Both the position numbers and the translations under genes were made by a program. Positions 26,211-34,978 of a stretch of DNA of 64,000 nt are shown here, piece by piece. Below the pieces are notes generated by a model. The model searched no databases, was not told the DNA's origin, and worked only from the letters and a program-made list of their open reading frames with translations. How positions within the stretch are numbered: position 1 is the first letter of the stretch; each line of letters begins with the position of its first letter. Source of the DNA: Roseovarius pacificus (GTDB lineage Bacteria; Pseudomonadota; Alphaproteobacteria; Rhodobacterales; Rhodobacteraceae); contig NZ_FRBR01000011.1 of NCBI RefSeq assembly GCF_900142665.1, positions 91,679 to 155,678 of the forward strand, given 5' to 3'.

Positions 26211-27554
26211 CTAAACGAATTCAACCCGGCCCGATGCCGCTGTTTTGTCGACCAGCGCCGACCAGATGCCGACCACCTCGCGCACTCGTTCCTGAAACGG
26301 TACACGTTTCCCTGTCGACGCAATCCCGGACACAGCCATACCGTCGACCTCACGCCCAACCTTCAACGCTTCAGCGCGATCCAGACAACGCGCGGCGACC
26401 CGGACGGCAACCTCATAGGGTTCGCAACCGGGCTCTGGTGAGGCCGCGCCGTGAATCGCATCGACCCCCAAAATGTCTATACGCAAATCCTCGGCCTTAA
26501 GCCCCACAATGGCGAAACGTTCCATCAGGATGTGGCGCGCCAACTCGGCTTTCGCGCGCGCACCGGGTCCGGCATAAAAAAACATATCTTCACCGATGAA
26601 CCCTTCATGCGCCCCAACGGAAACCTTGTAACTTCCCGTCGCAGGCTTGCCTGATATGCCACTTAGACGAACCTGGTCGGGTCCAGTCTCCTCAATCACA
26701 GCAGTTGTAAAATCCACGATGACATCAGGCGTGATGTAATTCGCCGGATCGTGCACCTCGTAGAACATCTGTTCAAGAACGGTGCGTCGGTCGAGGAGCC
26801 CGCCAGTTCCGGCAATCTTTGTAAACGTCGCGCTTCCATCCGGCTCGACTTCAGCAATCGGAAAACCGAGATTCCACGGCTCAGGAATGTCCTTCACGCC
26901 GGGATCGGCGAAATACCCGCCGGTAAGCTGCGCGCCGCATTCCAGCAAATGTCCTATCGCCGCTCCACGGGCGAGGCGCGTAGCATCATTGCGGTCCCAG
27001 TCAAAACCATAAATCATCGGCGCAAGAAACAAGGAAGGATCGGCCACTCGCCCGGTAATCACGACATCCGCCCCTGCTTCTAACGCCTCCACAATCGCAT
27101 CTGCACCAAGATAGACCTCGGCCGAAATCAGGTTTTCTCTAAGTGAGGCCAACGGCGCACCAGTCTCAAGGATAGGGGCTTGCGACCCACACACCGTATC
27201 GGTGATGACCGACCCCGTGACCGCGGCAACTTTCCAGTCCCTCCGCCCCAGGGCATCAAGCATCCGGCGAACCGTATGTGCGGCACCCAGTGGATTGATC
27301 CAGCCTTGGTTCGAAATGATCCGCGTGCCGTTTTGGATACAATGCGGCAAGACGGCGTTCATCCGATCCTCCAGATAAGTGTCGTAACCAGCAAAACCCT
27401 CATCCGAACGCGCCCGGACCTGCGCTGTGGAAATCGTCGCCTCGGCCATGGTTTCAAAGCACAAGTAGTCCAGACGACCTTCGCGCGCGCTCAACTCTGC
27501 CGGAGAAATCCTATCGCCCCACCAACCCGAGCCACTGCCAATCCTGATATGCAT
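26211..27554 (-). CDS. AtuA-family (DUF1446) protein
   Basis: The start ATG at 27552-27554 follows GGGGAG and yields 447 residues beginning MHIRIGSGSGWWGDR, as family members do; longer starts run into the preceding gene. Conserved stretches include DYLCFETMAEATIS, ISNQGWINPLGAA, and ADVVITGRVADPSLFLAPM. The family includes AtuA of acyclic terpene utilisation and homologues in branched acyl-CoA pathways. The reaction is unknown. It is sandwiched between the PRISE-like reductase and its small partner, inside an operon with a TRAP importer. Confidence 0.85.
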   Translation of the reverse strand: MHIRIGSGSGWWGDRISPAELSAREGRLDYLCFETMAEATISTAQVRARSDEGFAGYDTYLEDRMNAVLPHCIQNGTRIISNQGWINPLGAAHTVRRMLDALGRRDWKVAAVTGSVITDTVCGSQAPILETGAPLASLRENLISAEVYLGADAIVEALEAGADVVITGRVADPSLFLAPMIYGFDWDRNDATRLARGAAIGHLLECGAQLTGGYFADPGVKDIPEPWNLGFPIAEVEPDGSATFTKIAGTGGLLDRRTVLEQMFYEVHDPANYITPDVIVDFTTAVIEETGPDQVRLSGISGKPATGSYKVSVGAHEGFIGEDMFFYAGPGARAKAELARHILMERFAIVGLKAEDLRIDILGVDAIHGAASPEPGCEPYEVAVRVAARCLDRAEALKVGREVDGMAVSGIASTGKRVPFQERVREVVGIWSALVDKTAASGRVEFV

Positions 27555-27589
27555 TTGATCGCTCCCCTCTCGTGACGATCCATCGGTCA

Positions 27590-28681
27590 TCACGGCAGAA
27601 ATCGTTCCTGGCGATAAATCCCGAACCACTTTCGAAACATGTCCTCGGTATCAATGCATTCGTGAAACCCCGCCTGTCGGATTTTAATCGTGCTCGCGAT
27701 CACAGGATTGGGCGCCGTCTCTTTGCCCGTAGCCATCTGCCAGTCTGTGTAGCCAAGGCTCTGCCCCACCACCTTGCGAATATCGCGTGGCGCGCGCAGC
27801 CCCTGTTCATCGACAATCGCGGCCCAATCCTCAGGGCCCGTTCCATCCAGAAGAGTTTCGAGAAAGAGTGGACGCGCCTCCCCCATCTTCATTTCGAGCG
27901 CATCGCATATCGCCGGCCAGACGTTCTGCCAGATGAAGACATCGCCATTGTCGATATTAAAGATTTCGTTGCGGGCCGTTGGCGCTGTTGCAGCCCATGC
28001 ACACGCCCGTGCGATCAGGTCCGCGTCCACCGCCTGATTGATCCGTTCCGGCCCGCCGGGATAGTGCAGCGGCTCACCCCGCCGACGCTGAAGCGCCGCA
28101 TACACGCCAATCGCCGAAATCGGGTTCATATTGCTGCCGAAGGCTCCGCCAAACACGATCCGGGGTCGCAAAACTGTAAACGCCCAACCTTGCCCGGCTT
28201 GCTTTTCGCGCAAGTAGTCCTCTTGCAACCAATAGAAGTTCTTGTGCTGATGACGCGGCCACTTCTCTTTTGCGGGAATGGGCACTTGCGTTTCGATATG
28301 GCTGCCATAGGCTTTTGACCCCTGAAACAACGTAACATGCTCAAGCGGGCTATCCCCAGCCAAGAGCGGCTCCATCACATTGCGCAGCATTCGGTCGTTA
28401 TTCGTCATTTGCTCCGGGTCGCGCCAACCTTCGATCAAGGCATCGGGCTTTTCGTAAACAGCGGCGTAGAGCACATGAGTGATGTCACTCAGAGCGCCCA
28501 GGGCTAAAGCGCAGGCTTGCGTATCGAGCAAATCAAGACTCAAAAACCTGTCATCCCCCTCGGGAACCCGCCGCGCCACCGGCAACACCGACCATCCCTC
28601 CGACTCACCAAAATGCCGCAGTGCCGCCTGCCCGATCACGCCGGTTGCGCCAAGGATCAAAATCTTTCTCTTCTCAGTCAT
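27590..28681 (-). CDS. Extended SDR, PRISE-like (progesterone 5-beta-reductase/iridoid synthase type)
   Basis: A 363-residue extended short-chain dehydrogenase. NADPH-binding ILGATGVIGQAALRHF is at 9-24; a KNFYWLQEDYLREK segment near 155-170 matches the tyrosine-containing active-site motif of the PRISE group (NFYY..ED); TVLRPRIVFG follows. PRISE enzymes reduce the carbon-carbon double bond of activated enones, sometimes with cyclisation in terpenoid pathways. Adjacent AtuA proteins hint at terpenoid-like or branched unsaturated substrates. The operon runs TRAP permease, this gene, AtuA. A generic epimerase-family annotation is the cautious alternative. Confidence 0.8.
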   Translation of the reverse strand: MTEKRKILILGATGVIGQAALRHFGESEGWSVLPVARRVPEGDDRFLSLDLLDTQACALALGALSDITHVLYAAVYEKPDALIEGWRDPEQMTNNDRMLRNVMEPLLAGDSPLEHVTLFQGSKAYGSHIETQVPIPAKEKWPRHQHKNFYWLQEDYLREKQAGQGWAFTVLRPRIVFGGAFGSNMNPISAIGVYAALQRRRGEPLHYPGGPERINQAVDADLIARACAWAATAPTARNEIFNIDNGDVFIWQNVWPAICDALEMKMGEARPLFLETLLDGTGPEDWAAIVDEQGLRAPRDIRKVVGQSLGYTDWQMATGKETAPNPVIASTIKIRQAGFHECIDTEDMFRKWFGIYRQERFLP

Positions 28682-28696
28682 TAGATATCCCCCGGA

Positions 28697-29971
28697 TCAT
28701 TTCATTGTATTTGGCAGCCAGAGCGTAATCTCGGGCCAGACGACAAGCGCGATCACCACGATCAGCACAGCTAGAATGGGTCTGAGCACACCCGCGAAGC
28801 AGTCACGCAGAGGGATGCCAGACACTGAAGACACAACGAAAACGTTCATCCCAACCGGCGGTGTAACGATGCCAATCTCAGCCAACAGGATGATCACGAT
28901 CCCGAACCAAATTGGATCGAGCCCAAGATGCTGCACCACCGGAAGCATCACCGGGACGGTCAAGATCAGGATCGAGATAAGATCCAGAAACAGCCCAAGA
29001 AACAGGTAAATGAGTACAATTGCCCCGAGCACCAGCGCGAGCGGCACGTCTGATCCGCCAACCGCCGACGCAAGATTCCGCGCGATGCCCGACATCGTGA
29101 TGAAATATCCGAAGATCTGTGCGCATACGATGATCAGCCCAATCATGGCTGTGACGGCGCACGTATTTGCAAAGGCCTGTTTCAGCCCATCAAATGTGCA
29201 AGTCCGCGTCGCCAGCGCAAAGACAAAGGCAGCAAGCGCGCCAACTGCTGAGGACTCAACTGGCGTCGCAACCCCCGTATAAATGAGCCCTGTCACCGCT
29301 CCAAACAGACAGAGAAACGGCATCGCCACGCGGAGAGAAGCCAACCTTTCCTTCCAGCTGTGTTGAACTGCGTTTTCTCGCCGTGGGGTCGTTAGCCAGA
29401 TCGTCAGCGATAGCACCAGCGTAACGAACAGCCCTGGAACGATCCCCGCAATCAAGAGCGCCGAGATATTTGTGCCACTCAAAAGACCATAGAAAATCAA
29501 CGCAACACTCGGCGGGATCAACATGGCGATTGTGCCTGCCATCGACACAATGCCGGCGGCCGTGCGCGGCTCTACGCCATCTTCCAACATCGCGGGAATG
29601 CTGGTTCGTGCCAGCGTCGCCGCCGCCGCCGTGCTTGACCCTGAAACGGCACCAAACAGCGCCCCGGTTACAACTGTGGAAATGCCAAGTCCGCCTTTCA
29701 AACGCCCAGCCCACACCGAGACAGCACGAAATAAGTTGCTTGATATGCCACTCATTCCAATGAACTCCGCCATCAAAATGAACATTGGAATGGTCAAGAG
29801 CTCATAGCTCGCCAGTGAGGACTTCGGAGCCGTCGACAGAATTCCGATCAACGAGGGCATTCCTTTGAGAAGGTAAATTCCCACAACCCCAGCCAAGGCG
29901 AGGCTCAACGCCACCGGGATACTCAACACGAGCAGGATCAACAGCAATGCGATAGGCAGAACGATATCCAT
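28697..29971 (-). CDS. TRAP transporter large permease (DctM family)
   Basis: A 424-residue protein with about 12 membrane segments and typical DctM stretches (SSTAAAATLARTSIPAMLEDG; MAGTIAMLIPPSVALIFYG; GIVTPPVGMNVFVVSSVSG). The ATG at 29969-29971 is chosen over an in-frame TTG nine bases earlier because AGGA lies at a suitable distance. It begins 5 bases after the small-permease stop. With the DctQ and DctP genes upstream it completes a second TRAP system in this run, separate from the TAXI one. Confidence 0.88.
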   Translation of the reverse strand: MDIVLPIALLLILLVLSIPVALSLALAGVVGIYLLKGMPSLIGILSTAPKSSLASYELLTIPMFILMAEFIGMSGISSNLFRAVSVWAGRLKGGLGISTVVTGALFGAVSGSSTAAAATLARTSIPAMLEDGVEPRTAAGIVSMAGTIAMLIPPSVALIFYGLLSGTNISALLIAGIVPGLFVTLVLSLTIWLTTPRRENAVQHSWKERLASLRVAMPFLCLFGAVTGLIYTGVATPVESSAVGALAAFVFALATRTCTFDGLKQAFANTCAVTAMIGLIIVCAQIFGYFITMSGIARNLASAVGGSDVPLALVLGAIVLIYLFLGLFLDLISILILTVPVMLPVVQHLGLDPIWFGIVIILLAEIGIVTPPVGMNVFVVSSVSGIPLRDCFAGVLRPILAVLIVVIALVVWPEITLWLPNTMK

Positions 29972-29976
29972 CGTAA

Positions 29977-30522
29977 TCAATCCTCGAGAAAAGCGGCGCG
30001 CCAGGCGATAAGAACCAGCCTAACGGAAAGCACCAGAAAGCTGCCGCTGATGATTGCGCCCGTGGGCCATGTCGGCCACCGCACAGATCCAAGCAGCGTC
30101 TCACCCGCCTCAAAGCTTGTCATGGCCTCGTCAGCGATCAGCCACCCGATCACGGCGATGAGCGCCGCAGCAACCATCATCAGCGCCGGATAGACACCTC
30201 GCATCAAACGCCTGGGAAAGTTGTCAGCGAAGAAATCGACAGACAGATGTGCACCAATCCGCATCCCATGAGAAAAAGCGAGATAATAGGCTGCAGGCAT
30301 CAGGTAGAGCATGACAAAATCAAAGGACCAGCCTAACGGACTGCTAAACCCATAGCGCAGAAAGACATCTACGGCGGTCAGGACCATGGCGACGGCAATG
30401 GCAATTGCACAGATAAAGAAAAGCAGACGTTCGATCACCGTCGTCGCGGTATCAATCTTATTGTAAATCCCGCGAAACAGGCCGCCACCGCCAGGGGATG
30501 GCGCGTCGGAAATGGAGTTCAT
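29977..30522 (-). CDS. TRAP transporter small permease (DctQ family)
   Basis: A 181-residue protein with four hydrophobic segments. The ATG at 30520-30522 is preferred because GGGAG lies upstream; an in-frame GTG ten codons earlier is weaker. The size, and the segment AYYLAFSHGMRIGAHLSVDFF with conserved surface arginine and aspartate, match DctQ. It is followed at once by DctM and preceded, 102 bases away, by the receptor gene. Confidence 0.85.
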   Translation of the reverse strand: MNSISDAPSPGGGGLFRGIYNKIDTATTVIERLLFFICAIAIAVAMVLTAVDVFLRYGFSSPLGWSFDFVMLYLMPAAYYLAFSHGMRIGAHLSVDFFADNFPRRLMRGVYPALMMVAAALIAVIGWLIADEAMTSFEAGETLLGSVRWPTWPTGAIISGSFLVLSVRLVLIAWRAAFLED

Positions 30523-30624
30523 GAATGTGCTCCCGATCTGGTATGATGCCACCGCCCGGAAGAGGCTGCGCGATGGTGGTTGGATGCCAGATCACCCCGG
30601 CATCCAGTTTACCGCATGATCCGA

Positions 30625-31644
30625 CTAACGGTTTGCGATTTTGCGGAACTGATCATAGATGTCCTGGCTCGAAACTGGGCGCCCAGCCAGCCCCTCGATC
30701 CATTGCTCATGTACCTTTCCGAACCGTTCCTCGGCTTTTGCGATCTCAGCGTCGGGCAGATCCAGCGGTTTAATGCCATGTACAGTTTCCAACCGCTCAA
30801 GACTCTCAGCCCAAGTCCGGTTAACAAAGTCGCAATAGTGATCAGTGGCGTATTTCCCGGCTTCGATGAGCGCCGTCTGTTCTGCCTCACTAAACCGGTT
30901 CCAGGTGCCTTCGCTGATCGAATAGGTCACAACAAAGCTACCTGTACTGAGATTAGGCGTGACGTTATTCAGCGCTTCCTCAAGTCCCCAGTCCTCGACC
31001 AATGGAACCGGCCAAAGCAAACCGTCAAGTGTTCCACGCGACAACGAGGGAAGCGTTTCAGATCCCGTCATCCGAATTGCGTTGGCCCCCAATTCCGTCG
31101 CTGTCATCTCCATCGGGCCGCCAGCCGTTCGGATATTCAGCCCTTCAATATCATCAAGCGCCGCAATCGGTGTCTCTGTCGTCAGAATGCTGTAAGGTCC
31201 AAGATTTCCGGCAAACAACAGCCGGATGCCGTTCGGTTTGAACTCGGCCTCATAGAGCGCTCCTCCGGGCTGAGCCATTTCATAAACCGCATTAGCCAGA
31301 GCACAGGAATCGAGCGGCATGCCCGGAAGCTCTGACACCGTCGTCAGCGGAAATTTGTCCGTGATATAAGCCGGCGATACGTGCGAAACATCTGCAACTC
31401 CGGTCTGAAGCAGACGTAGCATCTCGCCGCCTTTGCCAAGCTGTTCAGCCGGAAAATACTCAAAGGTAATTTCCCCATCCGACAGCTCCGTTGCCTTGTC
31501 CATAAAGACCTGCGCTGCCTCACGCGTCGTTGAGGCCGCCGGCACCTGCCAGTCGGCAAACGTCAGCGTCGTTTCGGCTGAAACCGCTTGTGCAGACATG
31601 CCTAGCGCCAACCCGATTGCAAATTTGTACGTCGTCTTGATCAT
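30625..31644 (-). CDS. TRAP transporter substrate-binding protein (DctP family)
   Basis: A 339-residue periplasmic receptor with a Sec signal peptide (residues 1-23, ending VSAE) and the DctP fold: LTFADWQVPAASTTREAAQVFMDKA at the start of the mature chain, and DDIEGLNIRTAGGPMEMTATELGANAIRM carrying the conserved ligand-binding arginine. It is encoded 51 bases after the cyclase-family hydrolase and ahead of DctQ/DctM. The ligand should be an organic acid that the cyclase, PRISE reductase or AtuA proteins handle, but its identity is unknown. Confidence 0.88.
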   Translation of the reverse strand: MIKTTYKFAIGLALGMSAQAVSAETTLTFADWQVPAASTTREAAQVFMDKATELSDGEITFEYFPAEQLGKGGEMLRLLQTGVADVSHVSPAYITDKFPLTTVSELPGMPLDSCALANAVYEMAQPGGALYEAEFKPNGIRLLFAGNLGPYSILTTETPIAALDDIEGLNIRTAGGPMEMTATELGANAIRMTGSETLPSLSRGTLDGLLWPVPLVEDWGLEEALNNVTPNLSTGSFVVTYSISEGTWNRFSEAEQTALIEAGKYATDHYCDFVNRTWAESLERLETVHGIKPLDLPDAEIAKAEERFGKVHEQWIEGLAGRPVSSQDIYDQFRKIANR

Positions 31645-31695
31645 CTATTTTCCTCCCTTAAGTGACCAAAAAATATATCCGTGCCTGCCGACCCC

Positions 31696-32745
31696 TTAGA
31701 CCGTAGCGACAGGCGTGACCGGAGACCCGACAGCCCCCGGCAGCCGCAACGGTGGAGCCGTTAGCAAAAACCTGTGCCGTCCTCTTGCCGCCAACCATTC
31801 CGCAAGCGGCGTCAAGTGCCACAATTCACCAAGGTGAATACCCAACCGGAACAAGCAAAGATTGTGCAACGGCAAGATTGAACAGCAGGGATTTGGCAAT
31901 GACGCCGGATAATCCTCGACAGCGTAATTGTCGCTCGCAATCACCGATATCTGAGAGCGCGTGATCCATTCCTGTAGCTTTGGATCACCACCATCCAAAA
32001 CTGCGCAACTTGTGTTGATGATTTCGGGATCGGGGTCTTTCTTCATCCCCAAAATGACATCGGCCAGTCCAGTGTGAAGGCATAACATATCGCCGGGCTC
32101 CACAACCACACCGTCCCGCGCCATCACGTCCATCAGTGCGTCATAGCCCACAACTGTACGTGCATCACCAAAATGACGACGGAGGTCGATCATCACGCCC
32201 CGCCCCTGCACTCCGGTCTCAGCCATATTTTCGATGCCCAAGGCCTTCGCGCCTGACGTGCTGTGCGCTGGAATCGGTCCGGCAATACCACAGTCTTCGG
32301 CGCTTTCGGGGCCTACAACATCTTCATTCGCCCGATAGCCGTTATAGTAAACAGGAAGTGGATTACCGTCGTCATTCACATCGAACATCGCTCCGACATG
32401 ACACAGACCATCCCATTGTGTTGAATATTGTAGATGAAGAACCGCAAGATCATCCGACAGAACATCCTGCGAATCAGCATTTTGACCGGAATAGACGTAG
32501 TTCATGTTCACCCCGCCGTGACGCAAACACGGGCGCAGGATCGGCGGATGCCGGTTCTCGTTCATCCTATTTCCACCAGGATAATCGAGCGGTAAGCTGA
32601 GGCAAAACGAACGGCCCTCCCGCACTTCCGTTGCCGCTGCAAGAACACGCTGCGACGTCAACAGGTTCAGACGCCCCTTTTGATCGTCCGGCCCAAAATC
32701 ACCCCAATTTGAGCCTTCGGGCCGCTTCTTCCAACGCATGCTCAT
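31696..32745 (-). CDS. Cyclase-family metal-dependent hydrolase (PF04199)
   Basis: The ATG at 32743-32745 with GGAGG upstream gives 349 residues. The region LQYSTQWDGLCHVGAMFDVND resembles the cyclase/kynurenine-formamidase metal site; the usual first histidine is replaced by Gln (TQWD), a variant seen in the larger cyclase subfamily. Members hydrolyse ring amides or esters (kynurenine formamidase, isatin hydrolase, cyclic lactones), releasing a carboxylate. It is the first gene of the minus-strand run, placed downstream of an IclR-type operator, and probably opens or trims the substrate that feeds the pathway. Confidence 0.78.
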   Translation of the reverse strand: MSMRWKKRPEGSNWGDFGPDDQKGRLNLLTSQRVLAAATEVREGRSFCLSLPLDYPGGNRMNENRHPPILRPCLRHGGVNMNYVYSGQNADSQDVLSDDLAVLHLQYSTQWDGLCHVGAMFDVNDDGNPLPVYYNGYRANEDVVGPESAEDCGIAGPIPAHSTSGAKALGIENMAETGVQGRGVMIDLRRHFGDARTVVGYDALMDVMARDGVVVEPGDMLCLHTGLADVILGMKKDPDPEIINTSCAVLDGGDPKLQEWITRSQISVIASDNYAVEDYPASLPNPCCSILPLHNLCLFRLGIHLGELWHLTPLAEWLAARGRHRFLLTAPPLRLPGAVGSPVTPVATV

Positions 32746-32963
32746 CCCAACAGATCCTCCGTTCCGTTGTCGCCGACAAATCCGGCCTCTACCGGGGCGG
32801 CCAGACGCTCTGCGACGCTCAACGAGCACCGCTTATGACCGTCGCATAGCGTCGCATTCCGGCTATGTGGCCGCCTCTCTCCTCAGGAACGCAGCCCGCG
32901 TCATCCCCGACGCAAGGCCATGCAAATCGACAAGCATCGCCGCAATCAACCGGCAACATCCGG

Positions 32964-33003
32964 ACGAAACGATAAACTTACCTTTTGTTTCGTTCAGCGA
33001 AAC
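32964..33003. promoter_or_regulatory. Candidate IclR operator, copy 2
   Basis: GTTTCGTTCAGCGAAAC (32987-33003) has inverted arms GTTTCG/CGAAAC around TTCAG. It nearly duplicates the site before the IclR gene at 25836. An additional ACGAAAC (32964-32970) forms an inverted pair with GTTTCGT (32987-32993). It lies 219-258 bases upstream of the cyclase gene start. The rest of 32746-33191 shows no gene. Confidence 0.55.
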
Positions 33004-33191
33004 TTTTTTCGGATAGAACCCACAACATGGGCCATCCTGAAACGCATCAAGGCCCTTTTCGAGACGCAGATATACTCGTTCTACAACCACCGGACACCTG
33101 CCATAGCAGCGCTCACGGGCATACACCGTTCCGCGTGGCGAAACCAAAGCACTTGTCTATTGCAGTTCCAGGTTCCGGCGTATGGTCGGAG

Positions 33192-33226
33192 CCACTGCAC
33201 GCCGCCCCATTTACGGCGTGCAGTGG
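33192..33226. repeat. 13-bp perfect hairpin upstream of IS110 remnant
   Basis: CCACTGCACGCCG (33192-33204) and CGGCGTGCAGTGG (33214-33226) pair exactly around a 9-base loop, 127 bases before the transposase fragment. In IS110 elements the non-coding end ahead of the recombinase encodes a structured bridge RNA, so this could be a relic of it. It might instead be a host terminator or repeat; no T-run follows. Confidence 0.35.
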
Positions 33227-33352
33227 CGGGGCGCGGACCGTGTGGCACTTGGCCTCTAAGAGCCGTGATAAAGTAGGGTCGCCCCCGTCTTTCACCTGAC
33301 CCGAACGGATACCCGAGGGTCGCGCCTCGGAGGACAAGGATGGGAGCGAAAG

Positions 33353-33445
33353 ATGACGGATCATATCATCGGCATGGATATCTCGAAAGACCGGCTGGAT
33401 GCCTGTAACGCCGTCGCCGAGGCCACCGCATTTCGCCGTTGGAAC
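33353..33445 (+). pseudogene. IS110-family transposase, N-terminal fragment
   Basis: From the ATG at 33353 (GGGAGCGAAAG upstream) the frame reads MTDHIIGMDISKDRLDAC, the N-terminus of IS110-family DEDD recombinases with the first catalytic aspartate. Homology fades after about 30 residues, and the frame then runs antisense into hemN as meaningless Arg-rich sequence. The element was therefore truncated, its remainder lost next to hemN. It shows past mobile-element activity at the border between the catabolic run and the denitrification genes. Confidence 0.7.
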
Positions 33446-33524
33446 GAGTGGGCGAAGGCCCCAACATGTCCGGACAATCAATGTAGCTATCGCTCGACAT
33501 GGACAAGATACCCTGACACCCCCC

Positions 33525-34880
33525 TTACGACGCCTGACTATAAACCGCGCCAATATCGCTGTAGGCGTCGTAGGCGCTGGCGATTATTCGGGTCAGGGGC
33601 TTTCCCTCCTGCCGTATCGACAGGGCGTCATCGTCAAGTGAGACGAACTCATCGAACCGGGCCGCAACCTGCCGGTGGATCGGTTGAAGGCGATCCGCGT
33701 CGGGGCCGAACTCGGAGGAAAGCGCCGGGATGTTCAGCGTCAAGTCGCACATCAGCATCTCTATCGCGCGGGCGCGCAGGCGGTCGTCCTCGGACAGGAC
33801 ATGGCCGCGCGATCCGGCCAGCTCACCCGCCGCGATGCGTTGCGCATAGGCGGCCGTGGCGGGCGCGTTCTGGACATAGCCGCCCGGCAGTCGCGAAATC
33901 GACGAGGCACCGAGCCCGATCAGCACCGGGCAATCGTCCGCGGTATAGCCCTGAAAGTTGCGCCGGAGCCGACCGGACCGGGCGGCGCGGCACAGTTCGT
34001 CATCGCTGCGGGCGAAATGGTCGATCCCGATGGCAGCGAACCCGGCATCGGTAAACAGCTCCGCCGCGGTTTCGGCCAGTCCGTAACGGGCACGTTCGCC
34101 AGGCAGGGCCAGTTCGTCGATCAGCTTCTGCCGTTTCGACATCCAGGGCACGTGGGCATAGCCGAACAACGCGATCCGATCCGGGGCGAGGTCCAGAACT
34201 TTGTGCACCGTATCGACCAGGCGTGCCTCGGTCTGGTGAGGCAACCCGTAGACCAGATCGGCATTGAGCGAGCGTATCCCCGCATCGCGCAGGTCATTCA
34301 CACAGGTCCGCGTGACATCGAAGGGCTGAATGCGCCCGATCGAGGCCTGCACAAGCGGGTCGAAATCCTGAATCCCGATCGAGGCCCGGTTCATCCCCTC
34401 GTCGGCGAGCGCGGCGATCCTGGCGCGGTCCACCATGGTCGGGTCGATTTCGACCGAGAATTCCCAGTCATCGGTTGGCGGAATGACGGCTTTTACGGCC
34501 CCGGCCAGACGGTGAATCATGTCGGGGGGCAAGATCGTCGGCGTGCCCCCGCCCCAGTGCAGGCGCCCCATCCGAACGCCTTGCGGCAGGATGTTACGCA
34601 TCAGGGCGAGTTCGCTTTCCAATGTTTCCAGGTAGCTTTCCACGGGGCCAAGCGTTTTGGTCCCCTGCGTGCGGCAGGCGCAGAACCAGCAGAGCCGTTC
34701 ACAAAACGGGATATGAATATAGACCGAAACCGGCTGGGCCGGGTTGAGGCCGGACAGTTGCTCTTGCTGGAACGGGCTGCCCGTCTGCGTGGTGAAGACC
34801 GGCGCGGTCGGGTACGAGGTGTAGCGGGGCACCCTGGCATCGAAGAGACCGAGGGATTCGAGGCGTTGCATCTGTTTCAT
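33525..34880 (-). CDS. hemN: Oxygen-independent coproporphyrinogen III oxidase
   Basis: A 451-residue radical-SAM enzyme that decarboxylates coproporphyrinogen III to protoporphyrinogen IX without oxygen. The start at 34878-34880 gives MKQMQRLESLGLFDARVPRYTSYPTAP, the true HemN N-terminus. The iron-sulfur motif CERLCWFCAC (CX3CX2C) lies near residue 60, and the GGGTPT motif follows near 110. The N-terminal PRYTSYPTA and full length separate it from HemW. It lies under an NnrR-type box shared with the divergent DUF1858 gene, as expected for haem supply during denitrification. Confidence 0.93.
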   Translation of the reverse strand: MKQMQRLESLGLFDARVPRYTSYPTAPVFTTQTGSPFQQEQLSGLNPAQPVSVYIHIPFCERLCWFCACRTQGTKTLGPVESYLETLESELALMRNILPQGVRMGRLHWGGGTPTILPPDMIHRLAGAVKAVIPPTDDWEFSVEIDPTMVDRARIAALADEGMNRASIGIQDFDPLVQASIGRIQPFDVTRTCVNDLRDAGIRSLNADLVYGLPHQTEARLVDTVHKVLDLAPDRIALFGYAHVPWMSKRQKLIDELALPGERARYGLAETAAELFTDAGFAAIGIDHFARSDDELCRAARSGRLRRNFQGYTADDCPVLIGLGASSISRLPGGYVQNAPATAAYAQRIAAGELAGSRGHVLSEDDRLRARAIEMLMCDLTLNIPALSSEFGPDADRLQPIHRQVAARFDEFVSLDDDALSIRQEGKPLTRIIASAYDAYSDIGAVYSQAS

Positions 34881-34910
34881 AGATACACATTGCCAGTTCC
34901 ATCCCGATCC

Positions 34911-34932
34911 GACTTTGCGATCCCGCAAAGTC
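34911..34932. promoter_or_regulatory. NnrR/FNR-type box, hemN-DUF1858 divergent promoter
   Basis: A perfect palindrome with 9-base arms GACTTTGCG and CGCAAAGTC around ATCC. Its core TTGCGATCCCGCAA matches the TTGCG-N4-CGCAA pattern predicted for alphaproteobacterial NnrR. It is 31 bases upstream of hemN and 47 upstream of the DUF1858 gene, so one site could activate both. Confidence 0.7.
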
Positions 34933-34978
34933 ATGCGTCATGAGATGGCGCAGACTGCGGATGATGCAGGAGAGACAT

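Noticed and set aside
33113..33553. 146-residue minus-strand frame over the IS110 remnant
   Set aside because: It is low-similarity sequence antisense to the transposase fragment and without a start site.
33446..34054. Continuation of the IS110 frame as a 233-residue protein
   Set aside because: After about residue 31 it is antisense to hemN and Arg/Pro-rich, with no transposase similarity.
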